Positions 1 through 7,742 are shown, counted from the stretch's first letter. The stretch: 10,623 nt of DNA from Actinomycetota bacterium (GCA_009701105.1 WLKU01000036.1:1-10623), one strand, 5' to 3'. The notes: generated from the letters alone by a model not told the origin. Made by a program: numbers and translations.

Positions 1-337
1 CAGTGACTTTCATTGGCGCAGAGACTTCGCGAATGTCGTCAAAAATTCCGAGAGCGAAAATCACGACTGCTGCAATGAGCACACCGATTAACTCGGAGCG
101 GTTTTGAAACAATCCAGAAAAACGATCCATCTGCGAAGCAAGTAGGAGCGACGCGAGCAACCCAACAAAAAACGCAATACCACCGACGTCCGGTGTCGCA
201 ACTGGGTGCGAACGTCGTTCATCTGGTTCTGCCATCCAACCTTGTTTACGAGCGACAATTGCAACAACCGGGGTCGTTACTGCAGTCACTACAGCGGCAC
301 ACCCTCCAACAATCAGGTAGCCGTTGAGATCAATCAC
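1..337 (-). CDS. wecA: Polyprenyl-phosphate N-acetylhexosamine-1-phosphate transferase (WecA/TagO family), N-terminal part
   Basis: This is the first 112 codons of a membrane enzyme of the MraY/WecA/TagO family; the rest lies beyond the left edge. The family transfers a sugar-1-phosphate, usually GlcNAc-1-P, from a UDP-sugar to polyprenyl phosphate at the inner face of the membrane, starting wall glycopolymer or arabinogalactan-linker synthesis. Visible evidence: hydrophobic segments at about residues 6-28, 52-68 and 84-99; the family motif DERRSHPVATPDVGGIAFF at about 39-57; and the Mg-binding Asp pair D100-D101 in the stretch FDDIRE. I chose the GTG at 335-337, which lies 3 bases after the glyA stop and has no strong Shine-Dalgarno, so coupling to glyA is likely. 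The same gene sits after prfA-prmC in mycobacteria. The family call is firm; the exact sugar substrate cannot be told. Confidence 0.88.
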   Translation of the reverse strand, partial: MIDLNGYLIVGGCAAVVTAVTTPVVAIVARKQGWMAEPDERRSHPVATPDVGGIAFFVGLLASLLLASQMDRFSGLFQNRSELIGVLIAAVVIFALGIFDDIREVSAPMKVT

Positions 338-340
338 AGA

Positions 341-1600
341 TTATTTCTTGACAGTTGGATACACCGGAAACTTGGCGCACAATGCAGCAACTTTTGCACG
401 CACTTCAGCAACAATCGCAGGGTCGTTACGACCGCGCAGTGTTGTTGCAATGTATTCGGCAATCAATGGCATCTCAGTTTTGGTCATGCCCTGCGTTGTT
501 ACCGACGGAACACCAATGCGCACACCAGACGTAACGAACGGACTGCGTGGGTCATTTGGAATGTTGTTTTTGTTGAGCGTGATACCAGCCTGATCGAGCA
601 CCAACTGAGCTTCTTTGCCAGTGAGTTCGCTGTCAAACGGACGCAAGTCAACAACCATCATGTGTGTGTCAGTACCACCAGAGACAAGTCTGAAACCCTG
701 ATGCGCTAATGCTTCTGCGAGCGCCGATGCGTTGGTGATGATCTGCTGCGCATAGACCTTAAAACTCGGTTGCATCGCTTCATGAAAAGCAACAGCCTTT
801 GCGGCAACTGCATGCTCGAGTGGGCCGCCCTGGCTGCCAGGAAACACTGCTTTATCAATGGCTGCTGCATGTGCAGACGTAGTGAGAATGCAACCGCCGC
901 GAGGGCCGCGCAACGTTTTGTGAGTTGTAAACGTCACGACATCGGCGAACGGCACTGGGTTTGGATGCACTCCACCAGCCACGAGTCCTGCGATGTGTGC
1001 AATGTCAAACATCATCAATGCCCCGACTTCATCGGCAATTGCTTTAAACGGCTCTGGCTCGAGTCGGCGTGGATACGACGTTGTGCCAGCAACAATCATC
1101 TTTGGACGATGCTCGAGTGCCATCTCACGAATTTGCCCAAAATCGAGACGCTCGTCGGTGTCACCGACACGAAACGATTTGAAGTTGTACAAAATTCCGC
1201 TCGCATTGACTGGCGAACCGTGCGTGAGGTGACCGCCGTGATCGAGACTCAAACCGAGCACGGTGTCGCCAGGATTCAAGAGTCCTAAATACACGGCCAT
1301 GTTGGCACTTGCACCAGAGTGTGGTTGTACGTTTGCGTGATCGGCGCCGAAGAGTTTCTTTACACGTTCAATAGCAAGTGCCTCGATCTTGTCGACAACT
1401 GCGTTGCCACCGTAGTAACGCTTTGTTGGGTAGCCCTCTGCGTATTTGTTGGTGAGCACAGAGCCGGTTGCAGCCATCACATCTGGCGACGTGAAGTTTT
1501 CACTGGCGATCAATTGCAAACCAGTGATTTGTCGACCACGCTCTTCGTCGATGTATCCAAAAGTTTCAGTATCTCGTGATGTTTCAGATGGCCAAGGCAT
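341..1600 (-). CDS. glyA: Serine hydroxymethyltransferase
   Basis: This is a cytosolic PLP enzyme of 419 residues, normal for the family. It interconverts serine plus tetrahydrofolate and glycine plus 5,10-methylene-tetrahydrofolate, the main entry to one-carbon metabolism. Visible evidence: [11 protein letters not shown] at about 28-38; [15 protein letters not shown] at 51-65; [12 protein letters not shown] at 121-132; the PLP-ring Asp and His in [13 protein letters not shown] (D199, H202); and the Schiff-base lysine K228 in [12 protein letters not shown]. The C-terminal small domain is complete and ends with a normal stop. The ATG start overlaps the rpiB stop by one base (TAATG) and has a good AAGAAGGA Shine-Dalgarno inside the rpiB end, so the two genes should be translationally coupled. 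wecA follows 3 bases downstream. No key residue is missing. Confidence 0.98.
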   Translation of the reverse strand: MPWPSETSRDTETFGYIDEERGRQITGLQLIASENFTSPDVMAATGSVLTNKYAEGYPTKRYYGGNAVVDKIEALAIERVKKLFGADHANVQPHSGASANMAVYLGLLNPGDTVLGLSLDHGGHLTHGSPVNASGILYNFKSFRVGDTDERLDFGQIREMALEHRPKMIVAGTTSYPRRLEPEPFKAIADEVGALMMFDIAHIAGLVAGGVHPNPVPFADVVTFTTHKTLRGPRGGCILTTSAHAAAIDKAVFPGSQGGPLEHAVAAKAVAFHEAMQPSFKVYAQQIITNASALAEALAHQGFRLVSGGTDTHMMVVDLRPFDSELTGKEAQLVLDQAGITLNKNNIPNDPRSPFVTSGVRIGVPSVTTQGMTKTEMPLIAEYIATTLRGRNDPAIVAEVRAKVAALCAKFPVYPTVKK

Positions 1601-2070
1601 TATCGGTTTCCTTCTTGTTCTTCGATTTCGGTTAATTGTGCAACTCGTCGTTCGTGTCGACCACCTTCGAAAGGTGTTGTAAGAAATGTATGCAATATTT
1701 GATCTGCGAGTTCAAAAGTGACCACTCGCCCACCCATTGACAACACGTTGGCGTTGTTGTGTGAGCGCGCCATCTCTGCAAGGTACATGTCATTGCACAA
1801 TGCAGCGCGAACTCCGCGCACTTTGTTGGCTGCTATTTGCTCGCCTTGTCCGCTTCCACCCAACACGATGCCCATGTCGGCTTTGCCGTCTCGCACTGCC
1901 CGGCCTACGGCTGCACAAATTGGTGGGTAGTCAATCGAGTCGGTGGAATGCGTGCCGTGGTCATCAACTTTGTGACCAGCCTTTGTCAAAACCTCAACCA
2001 GGTGTGCCTTGAGTTCGAAACCCGCATGGTCAGAACCAATTGCAATCGTGCGTATCTGTGGGCTATTCAC
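1600..2070 (-). CDS. rpiB: Ribose-5-phosphate isomerase B (RpiB/LacAB family)
   Basis: This 156-residue sugar-phosphate isomerase interconverts ribose-5-phosphate and ribulose-5-phosphate in the non-oxidative pentose phosphate pathway. Visible evidence: [13 protein letters not shown] at about 9-21, with D14 and H15 of the active site; [16 protein letters not shown] at 35-50; [17 protein letters not shown] at 67-83; and the [13 protein letters not shown] stretch with H104 at 103-115. The catalytic cysteine of E. coli RpiB is replaced by glycine here, and E77 sits where the mycobacterial enzyme uses a glutamate as base, so this is the actinobacterial Cys-less type and should be active. The GTG start at 2068-2070 is supported by AGGA 9 bases upstream. 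Its stop overlaps the glyA start by one base. It is the first gene of an rpiB-glyA-wecA unit, divergent from the thiolase-like gene. Confidence 0.95.
   Translation of the reverse strand: MNSPQIRTIAIGSDHAGFELKAHLVEVLTKAGHKVDDHGTHSTDSIDYPPICAAVGRAVRDGKADMGIVLGGSGQGEQIAANKVRGVRAALCNDMYLAEMARSHNNANVLSMGGRVVTFELADQILHTFLTTPFEGGRHERRVAQLTEIEEQEGNR
1609..1616 (-). promoter_or_regulatory. Shine-Dalgarno of glyA
   Basis: On the minus strand this reads AAGAAGGA, 8 bases before the glyA ATG and inside the last codons of rpiB. It is the clearest ribosome-binding site in the window and fixes the glyA start. Confidence 0.75.
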
Positions 2071-2079
2071 TGCGCACGA

Positions 2080-2083
2080 TCCT
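2080..2083 (-). promoter_or_regulatory. Shine-Dalgarno of rpiB
   Basis: AGGA on the minus strand, 9 bases before the GTG start of rpiB. It supports this GTG as the start and shows that the rpiB transcript has a leader. Confidence 0.5.
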
Positions 2084-2130
2084 AGATCACGAGCAACCCA
2101 ACCAATACTTTGCTTATTTCTCTAGATATA

Positions 2131-2136
2131 TACAGT
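2131..2136 (+). promoter_or_regulatory. Candidate -10 element for a (near-)leaderless thiolase-like transcript
   Basis: TACAGT fits the TANNNT form of actinobacterial -10 elements and ends 7 bases before the GTG at 2144, so transcription would begin at or within a base or so of the start codon. No Shine-Dalgarno precedes this GTG, which agrees with leaderless translation. No good -35 is visible. Placed by spacing and composition only. Confidence 0.35.
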
Positions 2137-2143
2137 TGACCTA

Positions 2144-3655
2144 GTGACATCTGGCCAAAACAAGATCGACCCACGCACCCCGATCTTTGTCGGGCAAGCA
2201 CAGGTTGAACAACATATAGACAATCTCGAGAGCGCTTCAGGCCCAATCGAATTAATGTCACAAGCAGTTCGTGCAGCATTTGCTGATGCAGGAATACAAA
2301 ACGCAGGGACAAAAAACGCCGCAACAATTGATGCCCTGCGCGTAGTTCGCTCGTTGTCGACACGAAACACCAACCCCGCTCGCGATATTGCATCCGCACT
2401 TGACATCAGCGCCAACGAATATGGCCTCACGCCTCACGGCGGCAATATGCCCCAATACTTGGTCAATAGCGCTGCACTGCAGATTCGCGACGACGGCGCG
2501 CAGATGATCGTGCTCACAGGCGGAGAATCATTTAGATCCCGGCGTCGAGCTCGCGCCGCACAAATGACACTGCCATGGATGGAACCACACGACGGTGAAG
2601 CACCGACTGCCCTCGGCGAAGACCTGGTGATGAACCACGAAATTGAATTGGCTCACAAAATCATGCTGCCAATCGAGATCTACCCAATGTTTGAAACTGC
2701 ATTGCGTTACCGCGACAAACGAACAGTTGCAGATCACCAAAAGTACATCAGCGAATTGTGGGCGCGCTTCAGCGATGTTGCAGCAGCAAACCCTCATGCG
2801 TGGATTCAACAGAGCTACACCGCTCAAGCAATACGTACGCCAACACCCGACAACCGAATGATCGGTTTTCCCTACACAAAGTTGATGAATTCAAACAACG
2901 ATGTCGACATGGCAGCAGCACTCGTGATGTGCTCTGTCGAGCGTGCTGAAGCACTGGGCATTACTCGCGATAAATGGATATTTCTACACGCAGGAACCGA
3001 CTGCCACGAACACAACTTTGTTTCACATCGCTATTCATTTACTGACACGCCTGCGATACGTATTGGTGGTCGGCGCGTGCTAGCGCTTGCCGAAAAATCT
3101 ATTGATGAAATTGAGAATCTTGATCTCTATTCATGCTTCCCATCTGCTGTGCAACTTGGCGCAGAATCACTTGGTGTTTCGCTCGATAGACAACTCACCT
3201 GCACAGGCGGACTCTCGTTTGCTGGCGGACCATTTAATAACTATGTGATGCATGCGATTGCCACCACGATGACAACACTGCGCGAGAAACCCACAGAGAC
3301 TGGTTTGGTGTGGGCCAATGGTGGTTATGCAACCAAGCATGCGTTTGGTGTGTATGCCACAACACCGCCCCTTCACGGCTTCCGACATGAGTCGCCACAG
3401 AGCGAAGTCGACTCGCTACCCCGACGAGAAGTTGCAACCGCTATTGATGCTCAAGGACCAGCGACTGTCGAGGCATACAGCGTGATGCACGATCGTGATG
3501 GCACTGCAGAAAAAGTGCGTGCAGCAGTGCTTCTGGCCGATGGTCGCAGAGCATGGGCAACGAGCGACAACACACAACTTGGTCAAGACATGTGTGAAAA
3601 CGAGTGGGTTGGAAAAACCGTCATGCTCAACGAAACCGGCGATATCAGTGTCTGA
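2144..3655 (+). CDS. SCP2-type thiolase-like protein (acetyl-CoA acetyltransferase family), probably without nucleophilic Cys
   Basis: This 503-residue protein has a thiolase fold plus a C-terminal extra domain (about 425-503), like the bacterial thiolase-like proteins related to trypanosomatid SCP2-thiolase-like proteins. Visible evidence: RTPIFVGQAQVEQ near the N-terminus (11-23); GGNMPQYLVNSAA at 99-111, where true thiolases have the loop with the nucleophilic Cys; LYSCFPSAVQLG at 328-339, matching the HDCF-type segment; GGLSFAGGPFNNYV at 355-368, matching the GHP-type loop; and NGGYATKHAFGVY at 392-404, where classical thiolases have their second active-site Cys. Neither Cys is in place, so classical Claisen condensation or thiolysis is doubtful. 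CoA-ester binding or a different acyl-CoA reaction is likelier. The GTG start lacks a Shine-Dalgarno and may be leaderless. Its stop overlaps the peptidase gene by 8 bases. Family call sure, reaction unknown. Confidence 0.87.
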   Translation: MTSGQNKIDPRTPIFVGQAQVEQHIDNLESASGPIELMSQAVRAAFADAGIQNAGTKNAATIDALRVVRSLSTRNTNPARDIASALDISANEYGLTPHGGNMPQYLVNSAALQIRDDGAQMIVLTGGESFRSRRRARAAQMTLPWMEPHDGEAPTALGEDLVMNHEIELAHKIMLPIEIYPMFETALRYRDKRTVADHQKYISELWARFSDVAAANPHAWIQQSYTAQAIRTPTPDNRMIGFPYTKLMNSNNDVDMAAALVMCSVERAEALGITRDKWIFLHAGTDCHEHNFVSHRYSFTDTPAIRIGGRRVLALAEKSIDEIENLDLYSCFPSAVQLGAESLGVSLDRQLTCTGGLSFAGGPFNNYVMHAIATTMTTLREKPTETGLVWANGGYATKHAFGVYATTPPLHGFRHESPQSEVDSLPRREVATAIDAQGPATVEAYSVMHDRDGTAEKVRAAVLLADGRRAWATSDNTQLGQDMCENEWVGKTVMLNETGDISV

Positions 3656-5762
3656 AAAAATCCCTGGAACTGTCTCCGACACGTTTCCGCGACAGTTTGC
3701 CCGCACACAGCGACTCACCGTTGGCGAACCGCGCAACATCGTTGTGTCGCCCGATGGCGCACGCGTAGTTTTTTGCAGGTCGCTTGGTGGGTCAGATTCG
3801 ATCAACTCTCTGTATGTATTAGACGTAGCCACGTCGACGGAAACCTGTGTTGCCGACATGCACGCACAACACTCAAGTAATACCAACCCAAAATTGGATA
3901 CGTCGGCCGAGCAAGCGCGACGCGAACGCGCCCGCGAAGGTGCATCGGGAATCGTTGGATACTCGTGCGATGACCAGGTACTCAATGCTGCATATTGCGT
4001 GGCCGGAAAGCTCTTTGTTACCAACCTTGTCACTGCTATCACTCAACAGATCAACACATCTGAAGCCATCTTTGATCCACGTATCAGTCCAAATGGAAAA
4101 CACATTGCTTACGTGCGCGATGGAAAATTGTGTGTCTGTGACTTGACCGGTACAGAAATCATTGCCGCAGCAGAGGCTGAGCCCAATAACGACATCACTT
4201 GGGGTCAAGCCGAGTTTGCTGCCGCAGAAGAGATGGGCCGACAGCGTGGTTATTGGTGGTCTCCAGACAGCACTGCAATAGCGGTGTGTCGGGTAGACAA
4301 CTCGCCCGTTTCCATGACATGGATTGGTGATCCGGCCAACCCGATGACCCAACCACGACCCCACCGCTACCCATTTGCTGGCACCAACAATGCCAATGTT
4401 TCGTTGCACATTTTCACCATCAACGCAGACAACAACTCTTCGCGCGTTGATGTGCAATGGCAGCAATCGCAACTTGAATACCTCACCAGTGTTCAGTGGA
4501 CACGCAGCGGATTGATCATTGCTCTGCAAAATCGTGAGCAAACGAAACTTGAGGTTTGTGCAGTACACACAAGCACGGGTGCATTAAGCACAATTCGCAC
4601 CGAAACCGATGAGCACTGGATTGATCTAGTGGCCGGAAGCCCTGCGCTACTTGCAGATGGTCGACTCGCGATGTGCTGCGAACGCAATGGTGTGAGGGCG
4701 CTCACCATTGATGATCATGTTGTTACTAGCAGTGAAATACAAGTGCGAAACATCATCGCGACGACGCCGACTGCAATCTATTTTGGAGCAAACCCGATTG
4801 CAGACCCAACAGTGCTGCACGTGATGCAGTGCAACCTCACTGATTTGACAGTCAGTTGGCTCACCACCGACGCTGGAGTGCACACTGCTGCAGTTGGAGG
4901 CGACACAGTCGTTATTCGCAGCGCCACGTTGAGCGAAGTGCGCACCGCTACACGCGTGAATGGCAAACACCAGATTGCAAACAATGCCGAGACATGCCTA
5001 CTCACACCAAATGTGACAATGCACCGCATTGGTGCAAACAAGATTGCTACAGCAATTGTGCTGCCCAACAATCACGACAGCTCACCATTGCCTATTTTGT
5101 TTGACCCATATGGCGGGCCACACGCACAGCGAGTGTTGTGCGCATCCAGCGCATACTTTGCTTCGCAATGGTTTGCCAATCAGGGCTTTTGCGTTGTTAT
5201 TGCCGACGGACGTGGCACACCGGGGCGCGGCACGCAGTGGGAACGTGACGTGCACTATGACCTCGCCACCAAGATCCTTGATGATCAAATTGAAGTGCTG
5301 CGCGAACTTCCAACACTGGTGCCGTGCGCCGACACAACACGAGTAGGTATTCGTGGATGGAGTTTCGGTGGATACTTGGCTGCACTTGCGGTGCTTCGCG
5401 CACCCGACATGTTTCATTGCGCAGTTGCTGGTGCACCCGTCACCAAATGGGATCTGTACGACACTCACTACACCGAGCGTTACATGGGCAACCCACAGAC
5501 GCACGCCGCCGACTACGAAGCAACTTCACTTGTTGCCCACGCACATTTGCTGGAGCGCCCACTACTACTTATTCACGGGCTTGCAGACGACAACGTACTT
5601 GCAGCACACACACTGCAGTTTTCGACGGCACTGCTGCATCACGGCAAAGTACATGAGTTGCTCGCGCTCAGCGGTGTCACACATATGACACCACAAGAAG
5701 TAGTTGCAGAAAATTTATTGCTCCATCAACTCGAATTTTTGCAGCGACACCTCGCAAAATAG
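3648..5762 (+). CDS. S9 family prolyl peptidase, dipeptidyl-peptidase IV/8/9-like
   Basis: This serine peptidase of about 704 residues has an N-terminal beta-propeller (roughly 20-440, with PRNIVVSPDGARVVF and YWWSPDSTAIAV blades) and a C-terminal alpha/beta-hydrolase domain. DPP IV enzymes remove X-Pro or X-Ala dipeptides from peptide N-termini. Visible evidence: the double-Glu motif AEFAAAEEMGRQRGYWWSPD (E194, E195), which binds the substrate amino terminus; DPYGGPHAQRV; the nucleophile S572 in RGWSFGGYLA; D647 in IHGLADDNV; and H679 in SGVTHMTP. The triad is complete. No signal peptide or membrane segment is seen, so it should be cytoplasmic like DPP8/9. I chose the GTG at 3648, which overlaps the thiolase-like stop (GTGTCTGA), because similarity to family N-termini (FPRQFARTQRLTVGEPR) begins just after it. 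Longer in-frame starts (from 3495) would run deep into the upstream gene. Likely role: recycling of proline-containing peptides. Confidence 0.92.
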   Translation: MSEKIPGTVSDTFPRQFARTQRLTVGEPRNIVVSPDGARVVFCRSLGGSDSINSLYVLDVATSTETCVADMHAQHSSNTNPKLDTSAEQARRERAREGASGIVGYSCDDQVLNAAYCVAGKLFVTNLVTAITQQINTSEAIFDPRISPNGKHIAYVRDGKLCVCDLTGTEIIAAAEAEPNNDITWGQAEFAAAEEMGRQRGYWWSPDSTAIAVCRVDNSPVSMTWIGDPANPMTQPRPHRYPFAGTNNANVSLHIFTINADNNSSRVDVQWQQSQLEYLTSVQWTRSGLIIALQNREQTKLEVCAVHTSTGALSTIRTETDEHWIDLVAGSPALLADGRLAMCCERNGVRALTIDDHVVTSSEIQVRNIIATTPTAIYFGANPIADPTVLHVMQCNLTDLTVSWLTTDAGVHTAAVGGDTVVIRSATLSEVRTATRVNGKHQIANNAETCLLTPNVTMHRIGANKIATAIVLPNNHDSSPLPILFDPYGGPHAQRVLCASSAYFASQWFANQGFCVVIADGRGTPGRGTQWERDVHYDLATKILDDQIEVLRELPTLVPCADTTRVGIRGWSFGGYLAALAVLRAPDMFHCAVAGAPVTKWDLYDTHYTERYMGNPQTHAADYEATSLVAHAHLLERPLLLIHGLADDNVLAAHTLQFSTALLHHGKVHELLALSGVTHMTPQEVVAENLLLHQLEFLQRHLAK

Positions 5763-5768
5763 CGGGCA

Positions 5769-6644
5769 TTAGCCAGGTAATTGTCCGACCGCAATGCGGT
5801 CGCGTCCAGACAAATCTTGTTTGATCTCTGCGTCAACGAAGCCAGATGCGGTCATCATTGCGAGTACCTCTGCACCTTGTTGATACCCGATCTCGAGAAC
5901 CAGCGACCCAGATTGCTTGAGCCACACAGATGCGCCTTCAAGGACTGTGCGCAAATCTGCAAGCCCATTGTCGTGCGCATACAAAGCCGAATGCGGCTCA
6001 TACATATGAACGTCTGGTGCAACTTCGCTTGACGCATGGGCGATGTATGGCGGATTACAAATAGCAATATCGATCATTCCTGCCAAGTCTTGAGGCAATG
6101 CATTCCACCAACTGCCATGCGCAATGCGCACGTTTGCTGCTGCCCTGCCAATACCAATCATGTTTGCACGAGCAACATCGAGTGCATCAACCGACGCATC
6201 GGTGAGCCACACATGCGCGGCGTCGACACCAAGTTCAAATGCCATCGACAAACCAATCACACCACTGCCAGTACCCAGATCCACAACCTGCAAAGGAGTT
6301 TTGCCCAACCGTGTTCGTGCAATATCAAGCGCAACCTGCACAACCTGCTCTGTCTCGGGCCGAGGAATCAACACACGCTTGTCAACCATGATGTCAAGGT
6401 GCCGAAAGGCCCAGCGCTTCATCACATATTGCAATGGCACTCCACTGAGTCGATCTTGCACCATTGCATGCAAACTTTTTGCGCACGCCACTGTCACAAA
6501 CTGATCTTGTTCTGCAGAAAACTCGGCAGAATCCATGCCACTCGCGTGCTCGCACAACCAACGCGCCTCTTGAGCATTACCCAATTGTTGTGTTGTTGAC
6601 GCAAGCATCTCGCGCCACGAAACGTTGTCTGTCGCGTCGGCCAC
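5769..6644 (-). CDS. prmC: Peptide chain release factor N5-glutamine methyltransferase
   Basis: This 291-residue SAM-dependent enzyme methylates the glutamine of the GGQ motif in RF1 and RF2, raising termination efficiency. Visible evidence: a small N-terminal helical domain (about 1-78) that contacts the release factor; RVLIPRPETEQ at 90-100; SAM-binding motif I VVDLGTGSGVIGL at 120-132; and the catalytic NPPY at 197-200 in ICNPPYIA, which binds the substrate glutamine. The end GRDRIAVGQLPG matches the family C-terminus. The GTG at 6642-6644 is the start, 14 bases after prfA, without a clear Shine-Dalgarno, so it is probably read by coupling from prfA, whose product is its substrate. Its stop lies 6 bases from the stop of the convergent peptidase gene. 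Length and motifs are complete. Confidence 0.96.
   Translation of the reverse strand: MADATDNVSWREMLASTTQQLGNAQEARWLCEHASGMDSAEFSAEQDQFVTVACAKSLHAMVQDRLSGVPLQYVMKRWAFRHLDIMVDKRVLIPRPETEQVVQVALDIARTRLGKTPLQVVDLGTGSGVIGLSMAFELGVDAAHVWLTDASVDALDVARANMIGIGRAAANVRIAHGSWWNALPQDLAGMIDIAICNPPYIAHASSEVAPDVHMYEPHSALYAHDNGLADLRTVLEGASVWLKQSGSLVLEIGYQQGAEVLAMMTASGFVDAEIKQDLSGRDRIAVGQLPG
5787..5801. terminator. Short hairpin inside the prmC 3' end, possible bidirectional terminator
   Basis: GACCGC-AAT-GCGGTC forms a 6-bp G/C-rich stem with a 3-base loop, 25 bases past the peptidase stop and inside the last codons of prmC. No T-tract follows on either strand, so it is not a standard intrinsic terminator. 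It could pause or end transcription from the plus strand, or be chance in the coding sequence. Confidence 0.2.
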
Positions 6645-6658
6645 TGCGGTCTACTCGT

Positions 6659-7735
6659 TTAGTGAACTTCGACGGAAGCGCCAGCCAACTGTTCGATCTC
6701 GAACTGCGCAGTCAGCGCGTCGATCACGGGATCAAGATTGCCCATCAACACATCTTGCAATTGGTACAACGTAAAGCCGATGCGATGATCGGTGATGCGG
6801 TTTTCTTTGAAGTTGTAGGTGCGAATCTTTTCGCCGCGCCCGCCCTTGCCCACCTGGGCCTTGCGTTGTGCCGACATCTTTTCGGCTTGCTCGTCTTCGC
6901 GCAACTTGAGCAAGCGTGAACGCAAGACAGTCATTGCTCGCAAGCGGTTTTGCAGCTGGCTGCGCTCGTCTTGCATTGCAACAACCAAACCAGATGGTTT
7001 GTGCGTGATGCGCACCGCAGAGTCGGTGGTGTTGACACCCTGACCGCCAGGACCGCTTGCGCGATAGACGTCAATATGTAAATCTTTTTCGTCGATCTCG
7101 ACGTCGACTTCTTCGGCTTCTGGCAACACCATCACCGTTGCAGACGATGTATGAATGCGGCCTTGTGCTTCTGTGACTGGCACGCGTTGCACTCGGTGTG
7201 GTCCGCCTTCAAAGCGCAACTTTGTCCACACTGTGTCACCTTTGGCCGACACAGTGATCTGGTTGATGCCGCCCATCGGCGAGTTGTCGCGCGACAACAC
7301 TTCCCATGTCCAACCCTGTCTTGCTGCATAAGCGGCGTACATTTCAAATAAATCGCCAGCAAAGAGGTTTGCTTCTTCGCCGCCTTCCGCGCCACGAATT
7401 TCGATGATGATGTTTTTCCCATCATTCGGATCGGATGGCAGCAACAACACTTTGAGACGTTCTTCCAACTCTGACAATTTGATTACACCAGCATCGATCT
7501 CGGCTTGCAGTTGCTCGCGCTCTGCACCGTCGGCATCGGCCAGCAACTCGCGTGCGGCCTCGGTATTGCCTTCGGTGTCGAGATACTCGCGGATGCACAA
7601 CACCAGCGGTGTTTGCTGCTTGTAGCGACGCGAAGCATCACGCAATTTTGCTTGATCGCTCAACACTTCTTGGCTAGCCAAACTCTCTTCAAGTGCCCTG
7701 TAATCGGCATCAATCTGAACGAGTCTGTCTAACAC
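6659..7735 (-). CDS. prfA: Peptide chain release factor 1
   Basis: This 358-residue class I release factor recognises UAA and UAG in the ribosomal A site and triggers peptide release. Visible evidence: an N-terminal coiled or helical domain (about 1-100); IIIEIRGAEGGEEANLFA at 109-126; the stop-codon tripeptide in RVPVTEAQGRIHTS, PVT at 186-188, which is the PxT form of RF1 and not the SPF of RF2; and the GGQ motif at 230-232 in SGPGGQGVNTTDSAVR. Q232 is the residue PrmC methylates. The start is GTG at 7733-7735, since similarity begins at the first residues (LDRLVQIDADYRALEE). The only purine-rich stretch upstream ends one base before the start, unusually close. prmC follows 14 bases downstream and the unknown gene lies 21 bases upstream, so these form an operon. 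Confidence 0.97.
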   Translation of the reverse strand: MLDRLVQIDADYRALEESLASQEVLSDQAKLRDASRRYKQQTPLVLCIREYLDTEGNTEAARELLADADGAEREQLQAEIDAGVIKLSELEERLKVLLLPSDPNDGKNIIIEIRGAEGGEEANLFAGDLFEMYAAYAARQGWTWEVLSRDNSPMGGINQITVSAKGDTVWTKLRFEGGPHRVQRVPVTEAQGRIHTSSATVMVLPEAEEVDVEIDEKDLHIDVYRASGPGGQGVNTTDSAVRITHKPSGLVVAMQDERSQLQNRLRAMTVLRSRLLKLREDEQAEKMSAQRKAQVGKGGRGEKIRTYNFKENRITDHRIGFTLYQLQDVLMGNLDPVIDALTAQFEIEQLAGASVEVH

Positions 7736-7736
7736 G

Positions 7737-7742
7737 CCTCTT
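7737..7742 (-). promoter_or_regulatory. Purine-rich AAGAGG just before the prfA start
   Basis: AAGAGG on the minus strand ends one base before the prfA GTG, closer than a working Shine-Dalgarno normally sits (about 5-9 bases). No usable start codon lies at the proper distance downstream. Either it is chance, or prfA translation is weak or depends on coupling to the gene before it. Confidence 0.3.

Larger units (their letters stand above)
2071..2143. promoter_or_regulatory. Divergent intergenic region between rpiB and the thiolase-like gene
   Basis: This 73-base spacer between two genes read in opposite directions must hold the promoters for both. Its thiolase-proximal half is A/T-rich (2113-2134, including TCTAGATATATACA), in contrast to its surroundings. 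On the minus strand the same A/T block could serve as the -10 region for rpiB, giving a leader of some tens of bases, but I cannot pick a convincing -35/-10 pair. I see no clear operator or riboswitch. Confidence 0.5.

Noticed and set aside
206..709. 167-codon plus-strand open frame opposite glyA and wecA
   Set aside because: It is antisense to two firmly identified genes and encodes a Cys/His/Asn-rich peptide with no motif, typical of a shadow frame.
1853..1861. Missing catalytic Cys in RpiB
   Set aside because: The mycobacterial enzyme also lacks this Cys and uses a glutamate (E77 here), so this is the known actinobacterial variant and not a broken enzyme.
3495..3647. Upstream ATG at 3495 as the start of the peptidase
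   Set aside because: It would overlap the thiolase-like gene by 161 bases, and the added 51 residues show no family similarity; the GTG at 3648 fits better.
3416..4568. Long open frames on the minus strand opposite the thiolase-like and peptidase genes (208 and 231 codons)
   Set aside because: They lie antisense to genes with clear family motifs, have Cys/Ser/Arg-rich compositions without recognisable domains, and follow from the codon bias of the real genes.
7172..7180. RF1 tripeptide is PVT and not the textbook PAT
   Set aside because: The recognition motif is PxT, and the valine form is, as far as I recall, common in actinobacterial RF1; no change of stop-codon use is implied.
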